Positions 1-7,396 of a DNA stretch of 10,702 nucleotides are shown in pieces. A program made the position numbers and the translations under genes. This DNA comes from Dehalococcoidia bacterium (GTDB lineage Bacteria; Chloroflexota; Dehalococcoidia; GIF9; AB-539-J10), in contig JALNYR010000082.1 in NCBI GenBank assembly GCA_023229725.1, positions 1 through 10,702 on the forward strand, in the 5' to 3' direction. The notes beneath the pieces were generated by a model that ran no database searches, had not been told where the DNA came from, and worked only from the letters and a program-made list of their open reading frames with translations. Every line of letters begins with the position of its first letter. Position 1 is the first letter of the stretch.

Positions 1-169
1 CACCCACGCACAACTTTTCACTATACCCCGTCAGTCTTGCACCGCGGTAGGCGAAACGCTGACACACACGTCGAGGGTGGATGCAGCTCTGTCGCCTGTC
101 GGAGCCGGCCTGACATCGCGACCCGCGGGCGACCCTTCGGCGGCCTTGACCCGGCGGAAGCACCCGTGT
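1..169. other. Non-coding flank downstream of the ABC transporter
   Basis: This stretch follows the stop codon of the ABC transporter on the minus strand. Reading frames across it exist on both strands but are GC-rich shadows with no recognisable domain, and none has a good ribosome binding site. I see no strong hairpin with a T-run that would mark a terminator, no tRNA-like fold and no repeat. The only palindrome is a short ACCGCGGT at 41-48. Confidence 0.5.
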
Positions 170-2053
170 CTACCGGTATCCCTGCGCCTGGAGATTGAAC
201 AACCGGGCATACGCACCGTCCAGCTGCATCAGCTCGGCGTGGCTGCCCAGCTCGATTACCTTGCCGTCCGAAAGCACGACGATCCGGTCCGCCATGCGCA
301 CGGTCGAGAAACGGTGCGAGATGAGCACGGCGATGCGGCCTTTCATGAGCTGACCGAAGCGCTGGAAGACGTCGTACTCCGCCTGGGCGTCCAGAGCGGA
401 CGTCGGCTCGTCCAGCACCATCACCTCGGCCTTGCGCATGAAGGCGCGCGCCAGCGCAATCTTCTGCCACTGGCCGCCCGATAGCTCCTGCCCTTTCTCC
501 CAGCGCCGCCCGAGCATCGTGTCATATCCCTGGGGCAGGCTCCTGATGAGGGGGCCCGCGCCGCCGCAGTCCGCCGCGCCGGCAATCCGGTCCGGATCGC
601 CCAGCGCATCCACCTGGCCGAACCCGATGTTCTCCCGCACGGTGAACTGGTAACGCACGAAATCCTGGAAGATGACGCCGAACCGCTGGTGCAGGCTGGT
701 CAGGTCGTACTCGCGCAGGTCGACGCCGTCGAGCAGCACCTGTCCCTCCGTGGGGTCGTACAGCCGCGTGAGCAGCTTGACCAGTGTCGTCTTGCCGGCT
801 CCGTTCAGACCGACCAGCGCGATGCGCTCGCCCACGTGGATGTGGAGATTGATGTCGCGGAGCACGTCGGTCTCGCAGCCGGGATAGCGGAACGAGACGT
901 GCCGGAACTCGATACCCTGACGGATGGGCTCCGGCGCCGGGCGCGGGTTTGCGCATGTGACGAGCAGGGGCTGCAACTGCAGGAAGTCCACCAGGTTGTC
1001 GAGGAAGAGGTTGCTCTCGTAGAGGCGATTCAGACTGTCGAGGAACGACCGCACGGAGCTTTGTGACTGCCGGAAGATAACCAGGTACATCGTCATGTCG
1101 CCCAGCGTGATGAGGCCGGCGACCGTCCGCAAGACGATCCAGGCATAGCTGCCGTAGTAGGCAAACGTGGACAGCAGGCCCCAACCCAGCCCGGCGATGG
1201 TGCGCCGCTGGGCGATGGCACGGTCCTCTAGGTAGAAGCGCGTGAACAGCTCACGGTAGCGACCGAGGAGCGGCTCGCCCAATCCAAAGAGCTTGATTTC
1301 CTTCACGCTCTCAATGCCGGTCAGCAGCATCTCGAGGTAGTTCAGCAGGCGGGCTTCCGGCGCGCGGCGGGTGACGGCGCGGAACGCCCGCTCGGCGTAG
1401 TGGGACTGCGAGAGGAACGAGGGGATGGCGGACACGAAGCAGATGACCGCGAGCCAGGGGTTGAACCGCACCAGGAGGATAACCAGGGAGACGAGCGTGA
1501 TGGTCTGCTGCGCCATCTGCAGCGTCGAGTTGACGATGCTGAGCGCGCTCGTGTCCGCCTGGCGCCTCGCGTTCTGCAGCGTGTCGTAGAAGACGGGGTC
1601 TTCGAAGAAGCGCAGGTCCAGGCCGATCGCCTTGCGGATAATGAGGGAGTTGACGTGATTCGTCAGCTGTGTCTGGAGGATGCGGTCGAAGAGACTCCGC
1701 ACCTGGCCGGTCACGGAGCTGATGAGCAGCAGGCCGAACTCCAGGGCGAGGTAGGGAGCCACGAAGCGCAGCCCGATGACGGCATCCATGCCCTGGTCGA
1801 TTGCGATGAGGATGGCGTCGATGATGAGCTTGCCGGTCCACGCCTGCGCGGCGGGGAGCAGGGCGGCGATGACCGTCAGCCCTGCGCTTGCCAGAGCGGC
1901 TCGACGGCTCGCTGCCCAGACCAGTTGGAACGCATATGGCGTGTTGCGCAGCGCCCGCCAGAAGCCTCGCACCTGACCGACGAGACGACGATGCAAAGCG
2001 GCCGGGGAACGGCCGCGTGGAGGAGGTTTCGATGCATCAGAACCGGTGCTCAA
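170..2053 (-). CDS. ABC exporter half-transporter (fused membrane and ATPase domains)
   Basis: ATP-driven exporter with the membrane domain and nucleotide-binding domain on one 627-residue chain, the usual length for a half-transporter that works as a dimer in the cytoplasmic membrane. Hydrophobic segments lie near residues 52-72, 88-113, 185-214 (a pair) and 285-328. The ATPase domain is complete: Walker A GLNGAGKTT at 415-423, Q-loop Gln463, signature LSGGQ at 524-528, Walker B VMVLDEP at 544-550, D-loop SALD at 552-555 and switch His580. Nothing in the sequence or neighbourhood fixes the substrate; lipid, peptide and drug exporters share this layout. The start is uncertain. The longest frame opens with a TTG at 2053 with no Shine-Dalgarno, and a possible -10 box lies only about 10 bases upstream. 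Start codons further in (TTG at codon 20, GTG at codon 28) have no better site. The gene follows DUF1847 after an 82-bp gap. Confidence 0.92.
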   Translation of the reverse strand: MSTGSDASKPPPRGRSPAALHRRLVGQVRGFWRALRNTPYAFQLVWAASRRAALASAGLTVIAALLPAAQAWTGKLIIDAILIAIDQGMDAVIGLRFVAPYLALEFGLLLISSVTGQVRSLFDRILQTQLTNHVNSLIIRKAIGLDLRFFEDPVFYDTLQNARRQADTSALSIVNSTLQMAQQTITLVSLVILLVRFNPWLAVICFVSAIPSFLSQSHYAERAFRAVTRRAPEARLLNYLEMLLTGIESVKEIKLFGLGEPLLGRYRELFTRFYLEDRAIAQRRTIAGLGWGLLSTFAYYGSYAWIVLRTVAGLITLGDMTMYLVIFRQSQSSVRSFLDSLNRLYESNLFLDNLVDFLQLQPLLVTCANPRPAPEPIRQGIEFRHVSFRYPGCETDVLRDINLHIHVGERIALVGLNGAGKTTLVKLLTRLYDPTEGQVLLDGVDLREYDLTSLHQRFGVIFQDFVRYQFTVRENIGFGQVDALGDPDRIAGAADCGGAGPLIRSLPQGYDTMLGRRWEKGQELSGGQWQKIALARAFMRKAEVMVLDEPTSALDAQAEYDVFQRFGQLMKGRIAVLISHRFSTVRMADRIVVLSDGKVIELGSHAELMQLDGAYARLFNLQAQGYR

Positions 2054-2063
2054 CGCTGCTGAG

Positions 2064-2092
2064 ATTGTATCCGATTCTCCGTTCCGTTCGAA
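2064..2092 (-). promoter_or_regulatory. Possible sigma70-type promoter before the ABC transporter
   Basis: On the minus strand TTCGAA (2092-2087) and TACAAT (2069-2064) are separated by 17 bases. The -10 box matches the consensus at five of six positions and the -35 at three. Transcription would begin near 2057, leaving almost no leader before the TTG at 2053. So either the message is nearly leaderless, the true start is further in, or this is a chance match. Confidence 0.3.
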
Positions 2093-2135
2093 GCGTGCGC
2101 GTGTCTTCTTCGGGGACGGGGTCCTGACTGCCCGC

Positions 2136-2801
2136 CTATTCTTTGCGCCTCAACTTGCCGTAGTACGACTTCGAGAGGTACAGGCCCGCAGCCGGGTTGT
2201 GGCCGAAGACGCGGTCTTTCGCAATGAGGACGGTCGTCGGAGCCTTTGCGTACTTGAAGAAGAGCGAATCGTGGCCGACGCAGAGGCCGACCGCGATGTT
2301 GAACTCCGCGCCGGCCTCGTTGAGCAGCGTCGCCTGCGCTATCGGGTTGCACATGGATTCCCACTTGTCCGGCCCGGCTATCTTCTGTTCCGGAGCGATG
2401 CCGATGGTCTCCTTGGCGATGCCGCCGGCCTTGCAGCACACGGAGACCACCTCGAATCCCCTCCTCGTGAGTATCTCGTCCAGAGTCCGGGCTTCGCTCC
2501 TCAGACCGGCGCAGAAGGCGATGCCGAGCTTCCTGTAGCCCATCTTGTTCGCGAACTGAGCTGTCTCCTCGATTCGCGGGTTGCGCGGCGTCATGCCTTC
2601 AGGCAGCTGCAGGTAGCACTCGAACTCCTGGATGGAGGCCTGTCGCGCGAACTCCGCGATATCCGGCTTGTGGTACTCCTCCGCGACGCGCTCGAACGCG
2701 CTGGATGCCGTCCGCGTCGGACAATTGTCCGACCCGTCACTCGCGTGCTCGGTGTGGCACACGACGCGGTCGCAGTTGGCGCAGGAAAACGCGATGCTCA
2801 C
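2136..2801 (-). CDS. DUF1847 family putative metal-binding protein
   Basis: A 221-residue cysteine-rich protein that I recognise as DUF1847, a family described as predicted metal-binding with no established reaction. The N-terminus carries a dense cysteine cluster at C7, C10, C15 and C27 (CxxCxxxxC, then a fourth Cys), with H16 and H19 close by. This looks like a zinc or Fe-S site. Further cysteines are C62, C97, the pair C122-C123, C151 and C174; the last sits in GLCVGHDS in the conserved C-terminal half. There is no signal peptide or membrane segment, so it should be cytoplasmic. I chose the GTG at 2801 because GGGAGG lies five bases upstream and the cysteine cluster begins directly after it. 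The open frame continues further upstream, but that extension is arginine-rich and unlike any family member. It lies between the Cdd1-like gene and the ABC transporter, both on the same strand. Confidence 0.85.
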   Translation of the reverse strand: MSIAFSCANCDRVVCHTEHASDGSDNCPTRTASSAFERVAEEYHKPDIAEFARQASIQEFECYLQLPEGMTPRNPRIEETAQFANKMGYRKLGIAFCAGLRSEARTLDEILTRRGFEVVSVCCKAGGIAKETIGIAPEQKIAGPDKWESMCNPIAQATLLNEAGAEFNIAVGLCVGHDSLFFKYAKAPTTVLIAKDRVFGHNPAAGLYLSKSYYGKLRRKE

Positions 2802-2806
2802 TTGTT

Positions 2807-2812
2807 CCTCCC
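2807..2812 (-). promoter_or_regulatory. Shine-Dalgarno site fixing the GTG start of DUF1847
   Basis: GGGAGG on the minus strand stands five bases before GTG 2801. It supports the short form of the protein over the longer open frame that reaches 3032. Confidence 0.75.
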
Positions 2813-2815
2813 GGT

Positions 2816-2830
2816 GCCCGCGAAGCGGGC
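2816..2830 (-). other. Small GC hairpin immediately 5' of the DUF1847 ribosome binding site
   Basis: GCCCGC and GCGGGC pair perfectly around a three-base loop (TTC on the minus strand), ending three bases before the Shine-Dalgarno site. There is no T-run, so it is a poor terminator for the upstream Cdd1-like gene. It could affect translation of DUF1847 or be chance in GC-rich DNA. Confidence 0.3.
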
Positions 2831-2920
2831 CGTCTGGTCTGGCTGACCGATTGATAGCACGGCAGAGTTCTGAAGGCAGCAATCCCACATGGGGGGAGGT
2901 GTGGCGGCCGGCGCCCCTTC

Positions 2921-3214
2921 TCAAGCGCGGTTGCCAGGCGGAGTGAACGGATCCATGCACTTGGGCCACGGTATGCCGTGCTTGGCGCCGCGGAACGCGT
3001 AGAGCACGCACCGGTCGAGCTTGCCGCCGCAACGGCTCTTCAGCTCCTCGAACAGAGCTTCCGGGTCTGCGTGGAACATCTGCTCCGGCGTCTCGATGCC
3101 GAGCGAGAGCAGGTCGGCTGCCATCTTCGGCCCGATGTTCCGCAGCATCTGCAGGCGGCGGAGAGCCGACGGGGCACTCTTCTCAACCTCGTTCTGTCCG
3201 ATGTTGTTCACCAT
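2921..3214 (-). CDS. Cdd1-type helix-hairpin-helix protein
   Basis: A 97-residue protein. Residues about 20-88 match the Cdd1 family (named after an ORF beside the Clostridioides difficile pathogenicity locus), which is related to the C-terminal domain of TfoX. The diagnostic pieces are LRNIGPKMAADLLSLGI at 24-40, a helix-hairpin-helix in which IGPK forms the hairpin, then the PEALFEEL helix and LDRCVLYAFRGA at 66-77. The fold usually binds nucleic acid or acts as a small protein-contact module; the cellular role of Cdd1 proteins is not known. I chose ATG 3214 because GGGGAG lies six bases upstream. A longer open frame runs to 3583 but would read back through the hairpin at 3256-3290 and into the 3' end of the DUF11 gene in a wrong frame. 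DUF1847 follows after 119 bp. Confidence 0.82.
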   Translation of the reverse strand: MVNNIGQNEVEKSAPSALRRLQMLRNIGPKMAADLLSLGIETPEQMFHADPEALFEELKSRCGGKLDRCVLYAFRGAKHGIPWPKCMDPFTPPGNRA

Positions 3215-3220
3215 CTGGGT

Positions 3221-3226
3221 CTCCCC
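3221..3226 (-). promoter_or_regulatory. Shine-Dalgarno site fixing the Cdd1-like start
   Basis: GGGGAG on the minus strand sits six bases upstream of ATG 3214. It supports the 97-residue protein rather than the 220-residue open frame. Confidence 0.65.
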
Positions 3227-3255
3227 GGAAGGGCGATGGAGCCTGGGTGGTACAT

Positions 3256-3290
3256 TCCCTCGTGCCACGCATTCAGCGTGGCACGAGGGA
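3256..3290 (-). terminator. 15-bp perfect hairpin after the DUF11 gene, probable terminator
   Basis: TCCCTCGTGCCACGC and its exact reverse complement enclose a five-base loop (3271-3275), starting ten bases after the DUF11 stop codon. The position fits a transcription terminator between the surface-protein gene and the Cdd1-like gene. Neither strand has a T-run after the stem, so intrinsic termination would be atypical. It may instead protect the mRNA 3' end, or be a dispersed palindromic repeat. Confidence 0.6.
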
Positions 3291-3299
3291 GATTCGTAG

Positions 3300-6200
3300 C
3301 TAACGCACGGAGAGCGCTCTGCGCACCAGGAACGGCGCTGCGAGAAGGCCACCCAGCAGGAGGACGAGCCCGCCAACGATAGAGAGCTTGTCGGGCCGCA
3401 TGGCTTCACCGCCAACCGACATCGGAGTCGGAGCTGCCCTCTGGACGTATACGGGCGACTCGGTGGGGTCGTCGCCGGTGTCCGTGTCCGGGTCGTCCGT
3501 TGGTTCGCTCGACGGTGCGGCGGCTCCCCATTCGACGAGACCCTGGTTGGAGACAACGGTGTAGTCGCCGTCCTCGAGGGCAACGCTGAACTCGATTGTC
3601 ACCGTGACACCAACCTCGATGGTGCCGATACTCACCTCGACGGTCGTATCGCCACCGTCGTTGCCCTGGAGCACCGAGCCCAGGCTTGTGGAGACGCTGC
3701 CGACGACGAGCGACGTGTTTGCATCGGGCGTGTCGGTGAAGCTGACACCTTCGGCAGCGGCAGTGCCACCGTTGTGGATGGTAACGATGTATTCCAGCGT
3801 GTCTCCCGCGGACAGGTTGCCGCTCCCGTCTGCGTCCAAGACCATGAGGTCCGTCTTGTAGGCCTCGATGAGCGGTGTTCCGCCGTCCATCAGGACGGGT
3901 GTCACCGTGGGGTCGTCGTTGGCAGGGGTGTCGGGGTCATCGCTGGGCTCATCATCGAAGTTGCTGCCGGTTGCCATCCCCTGGTTCGCAACCTGGGTGA
4001 ATGTCCCCTCTTCTATCAACACCGTGAAGCTGATCTCGACCTGGCCGCCCGGGGCCACCGTGCCGATGTCGATTACGATGCTGGTGTCGCCGGCAGTGTT
4101 GCCGGTGATGATGCTGCCCTGGCTGGTGGCGACCGTCGGAATCACCAGCGTGGTGTTGGCGTCGGGCGTGTCCGTGAACACAACGTCACGGGCCTCCCGG
4201 TTACCATCGTTCAGGATGGTGATGGTATACGTCAGGTTGTCCCCCGGACTGGGGAAACCGTTCCCGTCCGCATCGTTGCAGTGACAGGCACGCTTGTAGA
4301 CCTCGAGGTCGGGGGCTGCTGTAATGTGTGTCTCGGTCGGGTCACCGGGGGGCGGAGTGTCGGGGTCGTCGGACGGCACCGGCGAGAAGTTGCTGCCGTC
4401 GACGAAGGCCTGGTTGGCGACAGTGTCTACGCCGACGGGAATGACGTCATCGATGGCCACGAAGAACTCCACGGTTGCCGAGCCGCCTCCCCCTGACAGC
4501 GTGCCGATGTCGACCTCCACGAGCGTGTCGCCTGCCGTGTTCCCTTGCAGGACGGCGCCCTGCGTCGTGGTCACGGAGCCGACCACGAGAGACGTGTAGG
4601 CTGGTGCGGTGTCGCTCAGCTCCACGTCGGTGGCGTCCTGATTGCCGTTGTTCGTTGTCACCACGGTGTAGGCGAGAACGTCTCCAGGCGAGGGCACGCC
4701 GTCGGAGTCCGCATCGTCCTCAAGCGTGGCGGTCTTGAGCACCTCGATGTCGGGCTCGGAGACGACCTGGACGACGGTCGGGTCGTCCTCCGGGTCAGTG
4801 CTCGGGTCGTCGGTCGGCTCCGAAGGGAAGTTGTCTCCCCGCACGATGCCCTGGTTGCTGATGTGAGTGACACCTTCGGGTAGCGGGTCGTTCACGGTGA
4901 CATCGTACGTTATCGTGACCGAATCCCCGGCGGGGATGGTGCCCACGTCGACGCTGACGCCCGTGTCCCCGACGCCGTTTCCGTTTGTGACCGTTCCCTG
5001 CGTGGTCCCGACGGTGCCGACGTTGAGCGTGACGTTCGGGTCGAGCGTGTCGTTGTACATGACGGACTCGGCATCCGCGTCGCCTTCAGCGGTGATGACG
5101 ACGTTGTAGCGCAGGACGTCGCCGGGGCTCACCTCTCCGTCGGAGTCGTTGTCTGTGAGCAGCGCGTCCACCTTGCTGGCCTCAACGTCCGGCGGCACGT
5201 TCGCGCACACTGTCGTCGCGGCTATGACCTCGCCATCACCGATCTGCGCCGTTGCCGTGTTGCAGATGGGGCTCAACGCCTCAGTCACCTCGGTGTCGAA
5301 GCTGACGCTGCCCCCCGAGGATGCGGGAATCACCTCCGTGATGTACCACTTGATCATCTCAACGTCGCTGGCCGGAGCGGGCTCCGTGGTGTCCCAGGTC
5401 GCGCCGCCGTCCGTCGAGAAGAAGATGATGCAGTTGTAGACAGCGCACGCCGCGGTTCCCGCCACGTACTCAGTCCCGTCCGGAATCCCCTGCTCGATGA
5501 TGACAAGGGCGGCGCCGCTCGACGGGTCACCGATGGGCAGTGCGGTTGTATTCAAGTAGTCGATGGTCCAGGTGAGGGTGTCGCCGACGCCTCCGCTTGT
5601 GGGGCTCACCGACTTCTCCAGTTCAACGCTGGAGCCCTCGCTGGTTAGTGTGACCGTGGCTTCGTCATCGCCGTAATCGCCGCTGTACTTCTTCTCCTGT
5701 CCGGATGCGACGTTCTGGTACGGCTGAATGACCGTCGAACAGTCGCCCAGCGCGATGAAGCGGTAGATGACGTAGTCGTCCTGGTCCTGTGCGTAGTTGG
5801 GCGGCGAGCCAATGTCCTGGCTCTTGATGCCCGGGTAGTACAACCGGTTCAAGTAGGGCATGCCGAAGTACGGCGGTTCCGGAGTGCCGTCGATGCTGGC
5901 AATCATGACCTCGGTGCTCACGAGCCTGAAGCAGCACGGGTCGTAATCGAGGTTGCCCATTGGCTGCAGCCACGCGTCCTGCTCACCGTTGAACCCGTCC
6001 CCGACCTCGCCGAAGTTGAAATCCGTAATCGTCACTTCGATGACATTGCCGGCGCTCACAACGCCGCTCGGAGGGTCCACGGTCACGTTGCCCAGAATCC
6101 TGTTGGCCTGTGCGGTTATCGAGCTGCGCGTCGTAATCTGGTGAGTGCTGGTGCCATCACAGGTCATGTCCTGGGACTCCGCCCAGACCGTGAGGTCGTA

Positions 6201-6608
6201 GGTGATGTCAAACGTGGGAGGGTAGGTGAGCTGCCACATCATCACCCTGGTCTCTCCGTCGGCGAGAGACGGGATGAACCTGTGTGCGTCTTCGATGCAC
6301 CCCGGCAGCGACAGACTTGTGGATGCGTCACTGCCGAGAGCAAATGTGCCGGGGGTGGCGCCGTCTCCGATGTAGACGTCGATGTTGTCGCACGTGCTGC
6401 CGCTCGTATTGGTGACGTGAACACAGAAGGTGAGGACCATCGGGCCCTCTTCACCGGGTTTGTTTGCATCTACGAGCGCATACGGCCCGGCGCAGATGAA
6501 GATATCAAGCTCGCCGGCCGCGCTCGCGACGGATATCCCGCCGAACGGCACCGCCAGCGTCACGATGAGAGTGGCAAGACCCAGTACCCTGACAGCGGCT
6601 CGCATCAT
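3300..6608 (-). CDS. Exported, membrane-anchored DUF11-repeat surface protein
   Basis: A 1102-residue surface protein. Residues 1-31 are a signal peptide: an Arg-containing start, a hydrophobic core and a likely cut after ASA. Residues 32-325 form an N-terminal region with eight cysteines (C39, C62, C73, C104, C150, C225, C226, C290) that I do not recognise. Residues about 328-470 are a divergent first DUF11-like domain with C388, C393, C449 and C468. Four clearer DUF11 (B_ant_repeat type) domains follow at 474-619, 620-766, 767-912 and 913-1055. The C-terminus has a hydrophobic span at about 1076-1094 and an RRALSVR tail, a stop-transfer anchor without an LPxTG motif. DUF11 domains are beta-sandwich building blocks of envelope and adhesive proteins; binding partners cannot be read from sequence. 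Start ATG 6608 follows a GGGGAGGAGG site; a second ATG at 6605 is equally served. It has its own promoter and downstream hairpin, so it is probably transcribed alone. Confidence 0.9.
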   Translation of the reverse strand: MMRAAVRVLGLATLIVTLAVPFGGISVASAAGELDIFICAGPYALVDANKPGEEGPMVLTFCVHVTNTSGSTCDNIDVYIGDGATPGTFALGSDASTSLSLPGCIEDAHRFIPSLADGETRVMMWQLTYPPTFDITYDLTVWAESQDMTCDGTSTHQITTRSSITAQANRILGNVTVDPPSGVVSAGNVIEVTITDFNFGEVGDGFNGEQDAWLQPMGNLDYDPCCFRLVSTEVMIASIDGTPEPPYFGMPYLNRLYYPGIKSQDIGSPPNYAQDQDDYVIYRFIALGDCSTVIQPYQNVASGQEKKYSGDYGDDEATVTLTSEGSSVELEKSVSPTSGGVGDTLTWTIDYLNTTALPIGDPSSGAALVIIEQGIPDGTEYVAGTAACAVYNCIIFFSTDGGATWDTTEPAPASDVEMIKWYITEVIPASSGGSVSFDTEVTEALSPICNTATAQIGDGEVIAATTVCANVPPDVEASKVDALLTDNDSDGEVSPGDVLRYNVVITAEGDADAESVMYNDTLDPNVTLNVGTVGTTQGTVTNGNGVGDTGVSVDVGTIPAGDSVTITYDVTVNDPLPEGVTHISNQGIVRGDNFPSEPTDDPSTDPEDDPTVVQVVSEPDIEVLKTATLEDDADSDGVPSPGDVLAYTVVTTNNGNQDATDVELSDTAPAYTSLVVGSVTTTQGAVLQGNTAGDTLVEVDIGTLSGGGGSATVEFFVAIDDVIPVGVDTVANQAFVDGSNFSPVPSDDPDTPPPGDPTETHITAAPDLEVYKRACHCNDADGNGFPSPGDNLTYTITILNDGNREARDVVFTDTPDANTTLVIPTVATSQGSIITGNTAGDTSIVIDIGTVAPGGQVEISFTVLIEEGTFTQVANQGMATGSNFDDEPSDDPDTPANDDPTVTPVLMDGGTPLIEAYKTDLMVLDADGSGNLSAGDTLEYIVTIHNGGTAAAEGVSFTDTPDANTSLVVGSVSTSLGSVLQGNDGGDTTVEVSIGTIEVGVTVTIEFSVALEDGDYTVVSNQGLVEWGAAAPSSEPTDDPDTDTGDDPTESPVYVQRAAPTPMSVGGEAMRPDKLSIVGGLVLLLGGLLAAPFLVRRALSVR
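3444..5189 (-). repeat. Four tandem 146-147-residue DUF11 repeats with calcium-type loops
   Basis: The repeats begin at residues 474, 620, 767 and 913. Each opens with an [E]xxK strand (K479, K625, K772, K918) and then an Asp loop of the DxDxDG type: DNDSDG 486-491, DADSDG 632-637, DADGNG 779-784 and DADGSG 925-930. The loop runs into [PS]xGD. Next come a strand ending in an Asp-Thr pair (D520, D666, D813, D959), a GTxxxxxGxVxxGN stretch, and a late [SA]NQ[GA] (N585, N732, N875, N1021). An Asp/Pro/Thr linker such as PTDDPDT ends each unit. The unit length is kept although the sequences have diverged, so the duplication is old. Confidence 0.85.
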
Positions 6609-6652
6609 CGCCCTCCTCCCCGGTAGCTTGTGGAACGTCCCGGTACGAAAGT

Positions 6653-6681
6653 CTTATACCATGGTCGAATCGCGTCCGCAA
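6653..6681 (-). promoter_or_regulatory. Sigma70-like promoter of the DUF11 surface-protein gene
   Basis: On the minus strand TTGCGG (6681-6676) and TATAAG (6658-6653) are separated by exactly 17 bases. The -10 box matches the consensus at five of six positions. Transcription would begin near 6646, giving a leader of about 37 bases that includes the strong GGGGAGGAGG ribosome site before ATG 6608. It lies in the 98-bp gap after the nifU-like gene, so the surface protein is probably uncoupled from the sulfur operon. Confidence 0.6.
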
Positions 6682-6706
6682 TTCGTGCTGCCCGTCGGGA
6701 CCATGT

Positions 6707-7342
6707 TCATTTCGTGAACCGCACCTCCACCTCTTTCACGTCCCAGAGAGGTTCTATCTTCTCCATGACCTCCTGGCGGATGACGCCGGCGAACTGGTTC
6801 GTCTCGGGAAGGTCGATGGCTACCGTCACCTTCCCCTTCTCCACCATGATGCCGGTGACCAGCTCCGTCTTGACGAGGTCGAGCCCCACGAGCGGGTTCA
6901 TGACCCTCTTGAGCCGGCGGCGAACCTCCTCCACGTTGGTCGGTTTCCGCTCCTTCACCAGACCGTGTGTCTCCTCGTAGTTCTCGATGGCGGCCCGGAG
7001 GCCGTCGACTGCGAGCACCGAACAGTGCGCCTTAATGGGGGGCAACCCGCCCAGCTCCTCCGACGCCTGCTTCCAGGTTATCTGCTTCGCTTCGTCGATT
7101 GTCTTGCCTTTGGCCAGCTCCGTGATGATGGAGCCGGTGGCGATGTTGGAGGCACAGCCGTACGACTCGAACTTCACGTCGTCGATGCGTTTGGTCTCTT
7201 CGTTGACCTTGAGGTACACGCTCACCATGTCGCCGCACGCGGGGCTGCCCTCGGTCGCCTTCGCGTTGGCATCCTCCAGCTTCCCCACATTGCGGGGATT
7301 CTTGAAGTGGTCCATCACCTTCTCTGTGTACGGTAGCGGCAT
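6707..7342 (-). CDS. iscU: IscU/NifU Fe-S scaffold fused to a MIP18 (DUF59)-like domain
   Basis: A 211-residue protein with two domains. Residues 1-125 are the IscU/NifU N-terminal scaffold on which [2Fe-2S] or [4Fe-4S] clusters are built. The three cluster cysteines are present: C36 in PACGD (with conserved D38), C63 in YGCAS and C107 in AHCSVLAVDG. Residues about 137-211 match the MIP18/DUF59 (PaaD-like) fold, with strand and helix order intact through VTGIMVEKGKVTV and VKEVEVRF. This domain has no cysteine: where the family usually has a TTPxCP-type loop, it reads DLPETNQF. Classic NifU instead ends in a CxxC-bearing Nfu domain. It is the last gene of the five-gene operon, 54 bp after the racemase-fold gene, with AAGGAGG seven bases before ATG 7342. 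The context implies that it receives sulfur from the upstream gene products. Confidence 0.9.
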   Translation of the reverse strand: MPLPYTEKVMDHFKNPRNVGKLEDANAKATEGSPACGDMVSVYLKVNEETKRIDDVKFESYGCASNIATGSIITELAKGKTIDEAKQITWKQASEELGGLPPIKAHCSVLAVDGLRAAIENYEETHGLVKERKPTNVEEVRRRLKRVMNPLVGLDLVKTELVTGIMVEKGKVTVAIDLPETNQFAGVIRQEVMEKIEPLWDVKEVEVRFTK

Positions 7343-7396
7343 CTTCTGTCCTCCTTACGCCCTCGACTTGTCAGCAGCGATGGGCCGCGGGTCCTG

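Noticed and set aside
2802..3032. N-terminal extension of DUF1847 to residue 298
   Set aside because: The added residues are Arg/His-rich and unlike the family. GGGAGG before GTG 2801 gives a better start, and the extension would overlap the Cdd1-like gene.
3215..3583. Long form (220 residues) of the Cdd1-like protein
   Set aside because: It would be translated through the perfect hairpin and the 3' end of the DUF11 gene in another frame. A good ribosome site precedes ATG 3214.
6676..6706. Short CCCGTCGGG palindrome after the scaffold gene as an operon terminator
   Set aside because: The stem is only four to five bases with no T-run, too weak to call a terminator.
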